Shown here piece by piece: positions 49,052 to 57,887 of a DNA stretch of 64,000 nucleotides. Positions within the stretch are counted from its first letter, which is position 1, and every line of letters begins with the position of its first letter. A program made the position numbers and the translations under genes. The stretch is from Bacteroidales bacterium UBA3824 (GTDB lineage: Bacteria; Bacteroidota; Bacteroidia; Bacteroidales; UBA3824). The stretch is taken from contig DGIK01000073.1 of NCBI GenBank assembly GCA_002393195.1, positions 14,464 through 78,463 on the forward strand. The letters run 5' to 3'. The notes under the pieces were generated by a model. It was given only the letters and a program-made list of their open reading frames with translations, was not told where the DNA came from and searched no databases.

Positions 49052-51204
49052 AAATTAGGTTACTCATCATATTATCCGTGTTGACTTTGCTATCGTGCCG
49101 CGCATTTTCGCAGCGCGACGAAAGAGCGTTTGCCGATAGTTGCGTGCGCGTCGCCTCCAATAGTTATGACCCCGACACTGTGAAAAAATACGCGGATATG
49201 GCTTATATTGTGGCTCAGCGGCTCGCCGACAGGAATTTGATGTATATGGCTGCCAACAATTTGGGCTGGGCGTATTCGGAGCGCAGGATGTTTGATTCGG
49301 CAATCGTGATGTATAGGAAACAATTGCTCCTTGTAGCCTCCGACCAAGACCCAAGCAAAGCCGCGCTCGTGTATTGCAACCTCGGATTGTGTTACAAAAA
49401 CACCAACAGTTATTTTGAGATGTGGGACTGTTTCCGACAGGCGGCTGATATTTACACCGAACTCAAAGACACTTCCCGCCTCTGTTGGGCTATCAGGTCG
49501 CAGGGGTTGCCATACGCACAACTCGGCATGTCTAATACTGCCCAAAAACACTTCAACGATGCGTTGAGGCTTTCCACGATGTCGGGCGATTCTGTGGAGA
49601 CTGCCGTTACTCTCTATCATTTGGCGGAATGTACTCTGATGCAATACATTGACAGTGTGGGCGTTAATACCGTAGATACGTTGCTCATTGCCAAACAGCA
49701 ATTGCTCTCCGTACCGTCGGTGCTTGTGGACAAGCCGGCTGATTATTCGAGCTACATTGGCAGCATACTCAATATTACCAAATGTTATATAAAACTCGCC
49801 ACGCTTACGTCCCGCAACGATTTTGCCGACAGTAGCCGGGTGTGGCTCGATTTTTTTATTAATCGGCACTATGACCCCAAAGAACTGTGGCACAATGTGG
49901 AGACTACGTTGTTAGGGTGCGAGATTGAGGTGTTCAGGGGCAATTTTGCGGCTTCGGTGCGCCCTCTCGAACGGTTGCTCAAAGAGATGCCTGCCGACAC
50001 TCTTCTCCTGCAACGTGCCGAGGCGTGCAGGATGTTGTCGTTGTGCTACAATGCCCTCGGCGATTACAAAAAGGCTTATGAAAATACTGTGATGTTTCAC
50101 GAACTCCAAGACAAGACCCACGACGAGGAGACGATGAAAAGGTTGTCTAATTTTGCCGCTCAGACCAATATCCAGCGCATCCACGACCAGCGCGAAATTA
50201 CAAAGCAACAAAACGAACAGCACTTGAACGAGGTGCAGTCGCGCCAGCGGAATTTTTATATTTTGATTGGTGTGGCGTTCATCGTGTTGGCGGCTGTGGC
50301 TGTTGTGGTTGGTATGTTTTTGTATCGCAAACGTCGCCTCAATGCCCGCCTCAAAGCGTCGAGCGCACGTCTCGCCCAGATTTCTGCCCAACTTGCCACG
50401 CAGCGCAATGCCGAGGAGGAGGCGAAGAACGTTATGATTGGCAGTGTGGAGTATGCGTCGCAGATTCAGGCAGATACTATTGGCAACGCCGCCAAGGTGA
50501 GGGAGTTGTTTCCCGATAGTTTTGTGTATTACCGTCCACGCGACATTGTGAGCGGCGATTGGTATTATGCCGACATTGTGCGCGATCATAGGATTTTGGT
50601 TAATGCTGATTGCACGGGACACGGCATTCCCGGCGCGTTGCTCAGTATGCTTGGTGTTGCCGCCTTGAAAGACCTCTTTAACAAACTCGAAATGGCAACG
50701 TCGCCCATCCTGCCCGGCGAGATTTTGGACAATATGCGCATCCTCGTCAAAAAATCCCTCAACAAGACCACCGAGATAGTCAGCAAGGCGGATGTTGATG
50801 ACGGTATGGATATGACAATCCTCGTTTTCCCGCCCGATGGCGACAAGATGCTTTTTGGCGGTGCCAATCAGAGTGCTCTCTTTGTTCATAATGGAGAAGT
50901 TATGCGTCTCAAAGGCGATTCCAATCCCATTGGCAATTATGTCCGCGAAAAGGAGCATTTCACCACCATCGAGAAGGCTACCACGTCCGGCGATGCTGTG
51001 TATGTATTCTCCGACGGCATCCAAGACCAACTTGGCGGCAAGGAAATCCGCAAATTTTCGCTCAAAAAGATTATGCAACTCGTCGCCGATAATCACGCCC
51101 TCCCGATGCCTCAACAGATGCAAATAATCACCTCCGCCCTCGACGATTGGGCAGGCGAAATAGCGCAGGTGGACGACAGGTCGATGATTGGGGTGAGGGT
51201 GTAA
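49048..51204 (+). CDS. TPR - transmembrane - SpoIIE-like serine phosphatase
   Basis: A 718-residue protein with the same build as the gene before it: signal peptide with MKIRLLIILSVLTLLSC, TPR repeats, a membrane span near residues 401-424 (IGVAFIVLAAVAVVVGMFLY), coiled coil, then SpoIIE/PP2C. The catalytic motifs are intact: SGDWYYADI, NADCTGHGIPGALLSMLG, DVDDGMDMTILV, FSDGIQDQLGG and the final VDDRSMIGV. Such enzymes dephosphorylate anti-anti-sigma or other phosphoserine partners. Coupling to the inactive paralogue suggests the two periplasmic TPR receptors work as a pair. Confidence 0.88.
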   Translation: MKIRLLIILSVLTLLSCRAFSQRDERAFADSCVRVASNSYDPDTVKKYADMAYIVAQRLADRNLMYMAANNLGWAYSERRMFDSAIVMYRKQLLLVASDQDPSKAALVYCNLGLCYKNTNSYFEMWDCFRQAADIYTELKDTSRLCWAIRSQGLPYAQLGMSNTAQKHFNDALRLSTMSGDSVETAVTLYHLAECTLMQYIDSVGVNTVDTLLIAKQQLLSVPSVLVDKPADYSSYIGSILNITKCYIKLATLTSRNDFADSSRVWLDFFINRHYDPKELWHNVETTLLGCEIEVFRGNFAASVRPLERLLKEMPADTLLLQRAEACRMLSLCYNALGDYKKAYENTVMFHELQDKTHDEETMKRLSNFAAQTNIQRIHDQREITKQQNEQHLNEVQSRQRNFYILIGVAFIVLAAVAVVVGMFLYRKRRLNARLKASSARLAQISAQLATQRNAEEEAKNVMIGSVEYASQIQADTIGNAAKVRELFPDSFVYYRPRDIVSGDWYYADIVRDHRILVNADCTGHGIPGALLSMLGVAALKDLFNKLEMATSPILPGEILDNMRILVKKSLNKTTEIVSKADVDDGMDMTILVFPPDGDKMLFGGANQSALFVHNGEVMRLKGDSNPIGNYVREKEHFTTIEKATTSGDAVYVFSDGIQDQLGGKEIRKFSLKKIMQLVADNHALPMPQQMQIITSALDDWAGEIAQVDDRSMIGVRV

Positions 51205-51321
51205 TTTTTTTTTAAAATAACCAATTTTTTTTCTTTTGTCTTTAATCTTTTGTTAATTTCCGTAGTCATAATATTTGGAATAATTATTGATAATTGGATT
51301 TTCAATATTAACTAAAATATT

Positions 51322-51555
51322 ATGAAAAACAGTAGCGGCAAAGGGCTGAAACCTTCGGAGCTGATACGCGAGATTTCCGCATCGAGTCAGGAGCAAGCAC
51401 AGGCTGGCGCGCGCATCAATTCTGCGGTGCAAAATTTTACCCAAGTAACGCGCCATTTTGCCGGCATCTCCGACGAAGTGGCTCAAAACAGCGCAATCCT
51501 TTCCCACCGCGCCGAAGAATTGTCGGAGGCGATCAGCTATTTTAAGACCGAATAA
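51322..51555 (+). CDS. Orphan C-terminal fragment of a methyl-accepting chemotaxis-type protein
   Basis: A 77-residue protein reading LIREISASSQEQAQAGARIN, then RAEELSEAISYFKTE, which is the last part of the cytoplasmic signalling domain of chemoreceptors. The sensor, membrane spans, HAMP domain and the hairpin tip are absent. It is either a remnant of a deleted receptor or a short coiled-coil protein derived from one. It lies 117 bases after the active TPR-phosphatase gene. Confidence 0.65.
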   Translation: MKNSSGKGLKPSELIREISASSQEQAQAGARINSAVQNFTQVTRHFAGISDEVAQNSAILSHRAEELSEAISYFKTE

Positions 51556-51559
51556 TGAA

Positions 51560-51625
51560 AATCCCCCGGAGATTTTCTTTTAATCTTCTCCAGGGGCATT
51601 ATCTGTGAAGTTCGTTTAAGGTTTA
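51560..51625 (-). terminator. Duplicated terminator, copy 1 (after BspA-like gene)
   Basis: CCCC and GGAGA pair with TCTCC and GGGG with one mismatch (51563-51596). The surrounding 60 bases are nearly identical to 54530-54593. It lies just after the stop of the BspA-like gene. Confidence 0.7.
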
Positions 51626-51630
51626 GAATA

Positions 51631-54456
51631 TCATTGTTGTTTCAGCGAGAAATATCCCGGATGCTCCTTGCCTCCATCTGGATGTGCTAATGTGTTGTCG
51701 GTTTGGTTGTTAGCAGTCCATTTGGTGCCTTTGCCGCCTGAAAGTTTTGGGCAGTTTTGGAATATATTGGTGTTGTTGTGGGAGTCTTCAATTGTTTTTG
51801 TCTCGATAGTGCCATCCAAGTTTTCAACTTCAAGTTCTTGTATATATTCAAAAAACCAATCGTGAGAAACATATATCTTTTTCAGTTTGGTGCAATTGGC
51901 AAACATGTATTGCAAAGACCGAGGAGAAGCCAATTTGTTCCACGGTGTCAAATCGATGGTTTTCAGTTGCTGGCAGCCGTAAAACATTCCAGACATATCC
52001 TCACCTGGGTTCACGTAGTACCCATCCTCATAGTATCCACTTGCAAAGAGTTTGATTGACTTCAGACTGCTGCATCCGAAAAACATACCATTGTAATAGT
52101 TGCCTGTGAAGTTGCTTACATCCAGTGTTTTGAGATTTTTGCAATTCATAAATATTCCCGATAGACCACCAGCCCATCCTTCGATTCCCCGTGTGTCAAA
52201 ACGGCTTACATCTATATTTGTGATTCCGCTTTCGGCAAACATGAATGACATATTTTCGCATCTCAGGGTGCGGAATGTGCTCAAGTCGATTGTCTTGAGA
52301 CTTTTGCAGTTGAAAAACATGTGTCCCATGTTTGTAACCGCACTCGTATTGAAACTGCTCAAATTGATGTTGGTCAGGCTGGTGCAATTGTCGAACATCA
52401 TTGCCATTGATATGACATTTTGTGTGTCAAAACTGCTTAAATCAAGAGTTTGCAGTGATGAGCATCCCAAGAACATGCTGTGCATGTCGGTTGCGTTTTG
52501 TGTGTCGAATCCGCTCAAATCAAGCGACTTGAGTTGAGCACACCCCATAAACATCGCCGAGAATCGTTTGACATTTTGGGTGTTGAGGTTTTCCTTCATA
52601 CCTACAATTTCCGTCAGATTGCCGAATCCCGCAAACCATTCGTAGCATGATTTTGGACGGTAATCTTTGAACGAGGGGTCGAATATCACTTTTTGTACCA
52701 TGTTGGCGACATAACTCCATTCTGGCGTTCTTACGCTTTTGTCTTGTTGCAGGATGGAATATTCTACGTTAGCCTCATTTCTGCTTAGCGGTGTTATATC
52801 GTTGATGGAAAAGGCGTTAGCAGGTTTTTGCCCATAATAAAATGTTAGCACGGAGTTTTGCAAAATGGCATAGGGCTCTGCTTGCTCTTTGGTCTTGTTG
52901 CGGTAATAAAAATCTGATACTATAGCCAATTCGTCTCCATATTTCAGAGAGTCTCGGAAGAAGTTTTCAAATGGGGACGATTCGAGCAAATAGCAGTGGA
53001 AGAAAATATCGTTATAGGATACAGTATCAATATTGGTTTTTCGCATTTCTATGCGTTTGAGGCTGTTACATTCTGCAAACATTTCGGATAAAGACCGCAC
53101 ATTAGAAAAATCAAAACTGCTTAAGTCGATTTTTTCTAATTTTCGGCAGCCGGCAAACATCCTTTGCATATCAGCAACGTTTGCGGTCTTAAAATTGCTG
53201 ACATTTATTGTTTTGAGGTTTCCACAATTGAAGAACATATTAGACATATCATTCACGCTGTCGGTATTGAGGTATTTGTCCATATCGACTATTTCTGTAA
53301 GGTTGCGTAATCCGGAGAACCAATTGATGCGACCTTTGGGATAGTGGTTTTGTAACGATTTGTCAATGATGACCTTGCTGATTTTGTTTGTTGTAGATGA
53401 ATCTATATTGCGTATCTTATTGACATTGATGCTGTTCGGCACTTGCTCTCCATAATAGTAGGTGGCTGTTTTGTTTTCAATTTTTACAAATATGCTGTCT
53501 TGCAGGTTTAATCGGTTGTCAATAGTAATTGCAAATGTTGGTCCACTGACTATAAAGTTTTCTTTGTCGTTTTTTAGTTTGATATCCTCAATGTAGAATT
53601 TTGAACCATACGGAAGTTGGGATATTATCATTCGTTGTTGGTCGGTGATATTGTTTGAGTTGGAAACGGCGTCCTGAGTAAATCCTTTGACAGTTGCCGC
53701 CAATCTGAAACTTGCTACGCTGTACCCTTCGGGTATATTGGTCAGACCTTTTGCGCTGACTGCTTGTCCTTTGGATGCGTAATTAGAGCAATCCCCCAAT
53801 TTGATATTCGCTAATGCATCCCATGATGGAAAATTTGGTCGCCTCCTATAAATGACTTCATTAATTGGTCGTCGGCGTGCGTCAAATATTTGGGTAGTGT
53901 CTTTAACATTTAGATAGTTGAGATTGTTGATGTTGGCAGTGTTGAGTAGTTCGCATCCATGAAACATTTTGTTCATATTCACCACATTGCGTGTGTCGAA
54001 GCTTGTTATGTTGATATTTTGGAGTTTACGGCAATATGCAAACATTTCGCTCATGTCCGTTACTTTACGTGTGTCAAAATGGCGTAGGTCAAGATCAACT
54101 ATGGCGAAACATTTAAAGAACATTCCGCTCATGTCGGTTACTTCGGATGTGTTGAGGTATTCCAAACCTTTGATTTCTGTGAGGTTTTGGCAGTTGGCAA
54201 ACCAATTTTTGCAGCTTTTTGGTCGGTAGTTTTTGATAGATTCATCGAAGATGACGGTGTGGACGCTTTCGTTCGGAAAAAACTGGTCTCCGTTCCAGTC
54301 TATAAAACGAAAGTTTTCCCCTTCTGGTTCGTTGGCATCATAGTACACCGTCAATATTCCATTTTGCTGAAACACAGCATGGAGATTAGGCGACTTCTGT
54401 GCTAATGTTGTAAGCGCAATGAGCAGCATACAAGCGATTGATAGAATTTTTTTCAT
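51631..54456 (-). CDS. BspA-like leucine-rich repeat surface protein
   Basis: A 941-residue exported protein with signal peptide MKKILSIACMLLIALTTLAQ. It carries three blocks of BspA/DUF285-type repeats of about 24 residues, each with the pattern VTDMSxMFxxCxxLxxIDLSxFDT. The first block covers about residues 90-180, the second about 390-480 and the third about 620-900. Linkers with VYYDANEP-like and FYYGQK strands open each block. BspA relatives mediate adhesion to host proteins and other microbes. I see no type IX secretion C-terminal domain, so the mode of surface attachment is unclear. Confidence 0.9.
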   Translation of the reverse strand: MKKILSIACMLLIALTTLAQKSPNLHAVFQQNGILTVYYDANEPEGENFRFIDWNGDQFFPNESVHTVIFDESIKNYRPKSCKNWFANCQNLTEIKGLEYLNTSEVTDMSGMFFKCFAIVDLDLRHFDTRKVTDMSEMFAYCRKLQNINITSFDTRNVVNMNKMFHGCELLNTANINNLNYLNVKDTTQIFDARRRPINEVIYRRRPNFPSWDALANIKLGDCSNYASKGQAVSAKGLTNIPEGYSVASFRLAATVKGFTQDAVSNSNNITDQQRMIISQLPYGSKFYIEDIKLKNDKENFIVSGPTFAITIDNRLNLQDSIFVKIENKTATYYYGEQVPNSINVNKIRNIDSSTTNKISKVIIDKSLQNHYPKGRINWFSGLRNLTEIVDMDKYLNTDSVNDMSNMFFNCGNLKTINVSNFKTANVADMQRMFAGCRKLEKIDLSSFDFSNVRSLSEMFAECNSLKRIEMRKTNIDTVSYNDIFFHCYLLESSPFENFFRDSLKYGDELAIVSDFYYRNKTKEQAEPYAILQNSVLTFYYGQKPANAFSINDITPLSRNEANVEYSILQQDKSVRTPEWSYVANMVQKVIFDPSFKDYRPKSCYEWFAGFGNLTEIVGMKENLNTQNVKRFSAMFMGCAQLKSLDLSGFDTQNATDMHSMFLGCSSLQTLDLSSFDTQNVISMAMMFDNCTSLTNINLSSFNTSAVTNMGHMFFNCKSLKTIDLSTFRTLRCENMSFMFAESGITNIDVSRFDTRGIEGWAGGLSGIFMNCKNLKTLDVSNFTGNYYNGMFFGCSSLKSIKLFASGYYEDGYYVNPGEDMSGMFYGCQQLKTIDLTPWNKLASPRSLQYMFANCTKLKKIYVSHDWFFEYIQELEVENLDGTIETKTIEDSHNNTNIFQNCPKLSGGKGTKWTANNQTDNTLAHPDGGKEHPGYFSLKQQ

Positions 54457-54529
54457 ATTGGTAGCTGTTTGGTTTATACTGCGACAAAGGTAAGAAAAAA
54501 ATGTATATCGTAATAATTTTTATAAAAAA

Positions 54530-54593
54530 AATCCCCGGAGATTTTCTTTTAATCTTCTCCGGGGGCATTATCTGTGAAGTTTGTTAAGGTTTA
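54530..54593 (-). terminator. Duplicated terminator, copy 2 (after small membrane protein gene)
   Basis: Perfect 9-base arms CCCCGGAGA and TCTCCGGGG (54533-54565), followed on the minus strand by seven T residues. The sequence matches 51560-51625 up to the stop codon of the gene at 54591. Confidence 0.8.
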
Positions 54594-54788
54594 TTCGTTT
54601 ACCGTCTCTGCCTTGACGTTTTCGGGTTCTTCGGCGTTGACGGGACCGCTGCCGCCGTCGGGTGTCGGGTCGGGTGTCGGCTTGTTGCCGAGTATCTTGT
54701 TGGCGTATGCGAGGGCGGCTACCATTCCGCCGAAGGTGAGCAACATTCCTGCTGCGAAAATCAGTCCTACTTTTGTTTTGGGTAACAT
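54591..54788 (-). CDS. Small membrane protein with Pro/Thr/Asp-rich tail
   Basis: A 65-residue protein with one hydrophobic segment, VGLIFAAGMLLTFGGMVAAL, and an acidic tail starting PTPDPTPDGG. No family recognised. It ends at the second copy of the duplicated terminator, which suggests that the 3' regions of this gene and the BspA-like gene share a common origin. Confidence 0.55.
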   Translation of the reverse strand: MLPKTKVGLIFAAGMLLTFGGMVAALAYANKILGNKPTPDPTPDGGSGPVNAEEPENVKAETVNE

Positions 54789-54876
54789 GGCGTTATGTGT
54801 TTAATGGGTTAGACATTTGGTTGTATAGTTGAAACGTTGTCTCCACTTTGAAAATTATTTTGCAAACAATTGAAAC

Positions 54877-55105
54877 TTACGCATTATCCTTTCTAATAGA
54901 ATTTGCAAATTCTTCAGGATCTATACTTTCATACGGCCTCCAATACTAAATCATCTTCTATGCACATAGCCATCACTTCTTCCGTAGTGTAGCACTCGCC
55001 ATTTTGAACTTGTCGTCTGCCTTTTTCTACAATTTGCTGGTATTCTTGCAGTGTATAACGACGTGGCGGTTGTTCTATATTGATGTATTTTATGTCCTGT
55101 TCCAT
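54877..55105 (-). pseudogene. Small antitoxin-like gene, probably frame-shifted
   Basis: A 58-codon frame from 55105 reads RRYTLQEYQQIVEKGRRQVQ then TTEEVMAMCIEDDLVLEAV and stops at 54929. One base out of frame, the text continues PYESIDPEEFANSIRKDNA to a stop at 54877, typical of a coding end. A single-base deletion near 54935 would explain this. The style is that of small Bacteroidales antitoxins, but no toxin follows. A TATCTTTG box lies at 55138-55145. The short form may still be expressed. Confidence 0.5.
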
Positions 55106-55170
55106 AGTTGCCAACCTTTAATTGTTTTTCTTGCCGTCAAAGATAACAAAACATTTCAAAAATCAAAAAA

Positions 55171-57606
55171 TTATTTTGCAAACAATTTTCCTAACGCGAC
55201 GAGCAATGTGCCTACGGTGTCCTTGTCTGGCACGGGGATTTTCAGGTGCGATTGTCCTGTCTGCGTGTCGGTCTCCACGATAGAATCTACAAGTTTTTGC
55301 GTGTCTTCGGGCGATTGGAGGGTCTTTGCCAACCCTCTGAAAAATGCTATGCCGTGCGCCAATAGTTCCTGCGGCGTCATCTCTTGCGGTGTCTGTGGTG
55401 TGCTGATTGCGTTGTCAGGCTTGCTTGGCTTGGGGCTTGCGTCGGTATTGACATTGGTATTGTTAACGGCAAAAATATCACCCTCAACTACTGTCGGCGT
55501 AGGCTTGCGGGCGTCGTTGGAGGTGTGGCGTTTTGGCTTTGGGGTGTCGTCCATTGCCTCCGAAAGTGTGTCCATCATCATCTCAAAGTTAGACTTGTCG
55601 CCGAGGTAGATGGTATCTTCGCCGTTGTCGAGTACGCCCTCAAACATTGCCGACTTAAATTTGAGTTTGTCGAGCATCGACTCTTCTATGGATTCTTTGC
55701 TTATTAGGTTGATTACCTGAATGTTGCGTTCCTGTCCAAGGCGGTATATGCGGGCGATGCGCTGTTCGAGTACGGCGGGATTCCACGGCAGATCGAGGTT
55801 GATTACCATGGAGGCGGCTTGCAAATTGAGACCCGTGCTGCCTGCGTCGGTAGATAGGAATACGCGGCAGGTGCTGTCGTCGTTGAATACGGTGATGATG
55901 TCTTTTCGCTTTGACGACGGGATGCCGCCGTGGAGATAGACGTAGTGGACGTGGAGTTTGTCGAGTTCGGCGGCGATGAGGCGTGTCATACGTTCCCATT
56001 GGCTGAATACCACCACTTTTTCGTCGCCCTCTTCGAGAAATGGTTGCAGGATGTCCATCGTCTCATCTACCTTGGTGTCGTGGCGCGACTGTTGGTCGAG
56101 TATGAATGTAGAATCGCACACCATGCGCATCTGCGAGAGCAAGATGAGGAGTTTTTGACGGTCTTTTTCGGGCAGGAAGTGCAGTCGTCGCCATTTCAGG
56201 ACGAGCTGAGCCACCTGCGATTTGAGTTCGTCGTGGATGTCCTTCTGTTGCTCGGTCATGGCTACGAGGAGGTTTTTGTCCATGCGGCGGGGCATTTGGA
56301 GGGCTACCTGTTTTTTTGTGCGGCGGATGAGGCGACCGCTCACTTTTTCGCCGATTTTATTAAGGTTTTGATAGCCAATTACTTTGCCGCTGCCGTCCGT
56401 GAGTATGCAATCTGCCTTGAATTGCCAAAACGGGCTCAGCAAAAAGCTGTCGGCAAATTCCATTACGGTGTAGAGTTCTTCGAGGCGGTTTTCCAATGGC
56501 GTGCCAGAGAGTATTACGGCGTAGTCTGACTGTATCTTGCGCGCCGCCATCGAAATCTGTGTCTTCCAGTTTTTTAGGCGTTGCACTTCGTCCATTATCA
56601 ATACGTCGGCGTGTATCCTTTCCAAGAGTTTTACGTCCTTGGCGATGCAGTTGTAGGATACTATCTTGTATGTTTCTGACGATTCGTATTGCAACTTGCG
56701 CTTGTCGGGCGTGCCTTCCACCACAATGGTCGTAATTCCCGGTACAAATCGTTCTATCTCTCTCTGCCATTGATATTTGAGCGATGTTGGGCAGACTACG
56801 AGCACGCTCTCTGCGAGGCTCGAATCTCTCAGCATTTCGGCTGTTGCGATGGCTTGCACGGTCTTGCCGAGTCCCATCTCGTCGGCAATGATGGAGCGTC
56901 CGCAGCGGAAGGCAAATTTAACGCCCTCCTTTTGATACGGGAAGAGTTTTGTGGAGAGTAGCGAATCGAGTTTTTCGTCGGTGTAGCCTTTTACAATTTC
57001 CTCGCGGTATTTGCGTTCGCGTTGTTCTATGATGTAGTCGATGGCGTCCTGATAAAAACGGAACGACGGGTCTATCTTTCTGCCCTCGATGAACAGCACG
57101 TCAAATTCGTCCAAAAGGTTTGGCAGCATCACGCCATCTTCGTCAAAATAACGTTCCGCAAGTGCCAAAAATTCTTTTCTGCAATAGCTCCCGACGCGGA
57201 TTTTTACTTGTCGCCCTTCGGTATATGACAGATATACAGACGAATACGGCGGCAGTTCGGTGTGTATTGGCAGGTGGTGTTCGTCTATCCAAATCTTGAC
57301 GCGCTCGATGTGTTTGCACGTGCCGAGGTGCGAGGTCTTGAAGTCCATGCACGAGCAATAGTTCCATGTGCAATCTTCGCCACGATACACTACCTTGTAG
57401 GTCTGAGTCTTGGCGGCGTTGGTTACGTTGTATTCGCCGGGCAGGTGCTCGGCGTCTGGCTCGCTGCACTCCATATTTTCCTCCTGCGCCACCTGTCTGC
57501 GCAACGCCCTCTGCCACTCTGTGAGCGAGAGTGCTTGTGGCTTTACAATCCACGAAATCCGTCCGGGACGTTTGGCTTTGGTATTGTTCTGTGATTGGTC
57601 TGTCAT
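55171..57606 (-). CDS. SNF2-family helicase with SWIM zinc finger
   Basis: An 811-residue protein. The SWIM finger is CSCMDFKTSHLGTCKHI near residue 85. The SNF2 ATPase follows with ADEMGLGKT (Walker A), MDEVQRLKNWKT (motif II, DEVQ), LSGTPLENR (motif III) and the helicase C half VVVFSQWERMTRLI, STDAGSTGLNLQAA, EQRIARIYRLGQ. A low-complexity Pro/Thr linker and a short helical C-terminus end the protein. Bacterial SNF2 proteins remodel or translocate on DNA; some aid RNA polymerase or phage defence. No partner genes are obvious. Confidence 0.93.
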   Translation of the reverse strand: MTDQSQNNTKAKRPGRISWIVKPQALSLTEWQRALRRQVAQEENMECSEPDAEHLPGEYNVTNAAKTQTYKVVYRGEDCTWNYCSCMDFKTSHLGTCKHIERVKIWIDEHHLPIHTELPPYSSVYLSYTEGRQVKIRVGSYCRKEFLALAERYFDEDGVMLPNLLDEFDVLFIEGRKIDPSFRFYQDAIDYIIEQRERKYREEIVKGYTDEKLDSLLSTKLFPYQKEGVKFAFRCGRSIIADEMGLGKTVQAIATAEMLRDSSLAESVLVVCPTSLKYQWQREIERFVPGITTIVVEGTPDKRKLQYESSETYKIVSYNCIAKDVKLLERIHADVLIMDEVQRLKNWKTQISMAARKIQSDYAVILSGTPLENRLEELYTVMEFADSFLLSPFWQFKADCILTDGSGKVIGYQNLNKIGEKVSGRLIRRTKKQVALQMPRRMDKNLLVAMTEQQKDIHDELKSQVAQLVLKWRRLHFLPEKDRQKLLILLSQMRMVCDSTFILDQQSRHDTKVDETMDILQPFLEEGDEKVVVFSQWERMTRLIAAELDKLHVHYVYLHGGIPSSKRKDIITVFNDDSTCRVFLSTDAGSTGLNLQAASMVINLDLPWNPAVLEQRIARIYRLGQERNIQVINLISKESIEESMLDKLKFKSAMFEGVLDNGEDTIYLGDKSNFEMMMDTLSEAMDDTPKPKRHTSNDARKPTPTVVEGDIFAVNNTNVNTDASPKPSKPDNAISTPQTPQEMTPQELLAHGIAFFRGLAKTLQSPEDTQKLVDSIVETDTQTGQSHLKIPVPDKDTVGTLLVALGKLFAK

Positions 57607-57631
57607 TTTTTTTGATAGAATGTGTTTGCGC

Positions 57632-57835
57632 TTAAATTATGAATTGTTGCCTAAAAATTGTAAAAGGCTGTACCTGAATGATTTGCCTTTCCCTTACAAA
57701 CAGCCCTCTGAACACTTCCTCGATTTTTCCGCAGTGCACAATTTCGATAGACGATGTGCGCATTATTGCCGTGTTTTTGTTGGTGCGCGGCGAAGATAAT
57801 GCCTTGAAGTTTTTCGTTTTGGGTTTGGAAGTCAT
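57632..57835 (-). pseudogene. Duplicated 3' end of radA
   Basis: Within this 67-codon frame, NKNTAIMRTSSIEIVHCGKI and EEVFRGLFV match the C-terminus of RadA (KKNTAIMHTSSIEIVHCGKI, EEVFRGLFVGKR) encoded at 60592-61971. The DNA over 57690-57790 is about 80% identical to 60600-60700. The rest of radA is absent. It lies just beyond the permease-phosphatase gene, on the side away from intact radA. Confidence 0.7.
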
Positions 57836-57887
57836 TTGACGGCAAATGCTGTCGTTATTCCGGTTTCGTGCGGTTTGTAGCGGCGTG

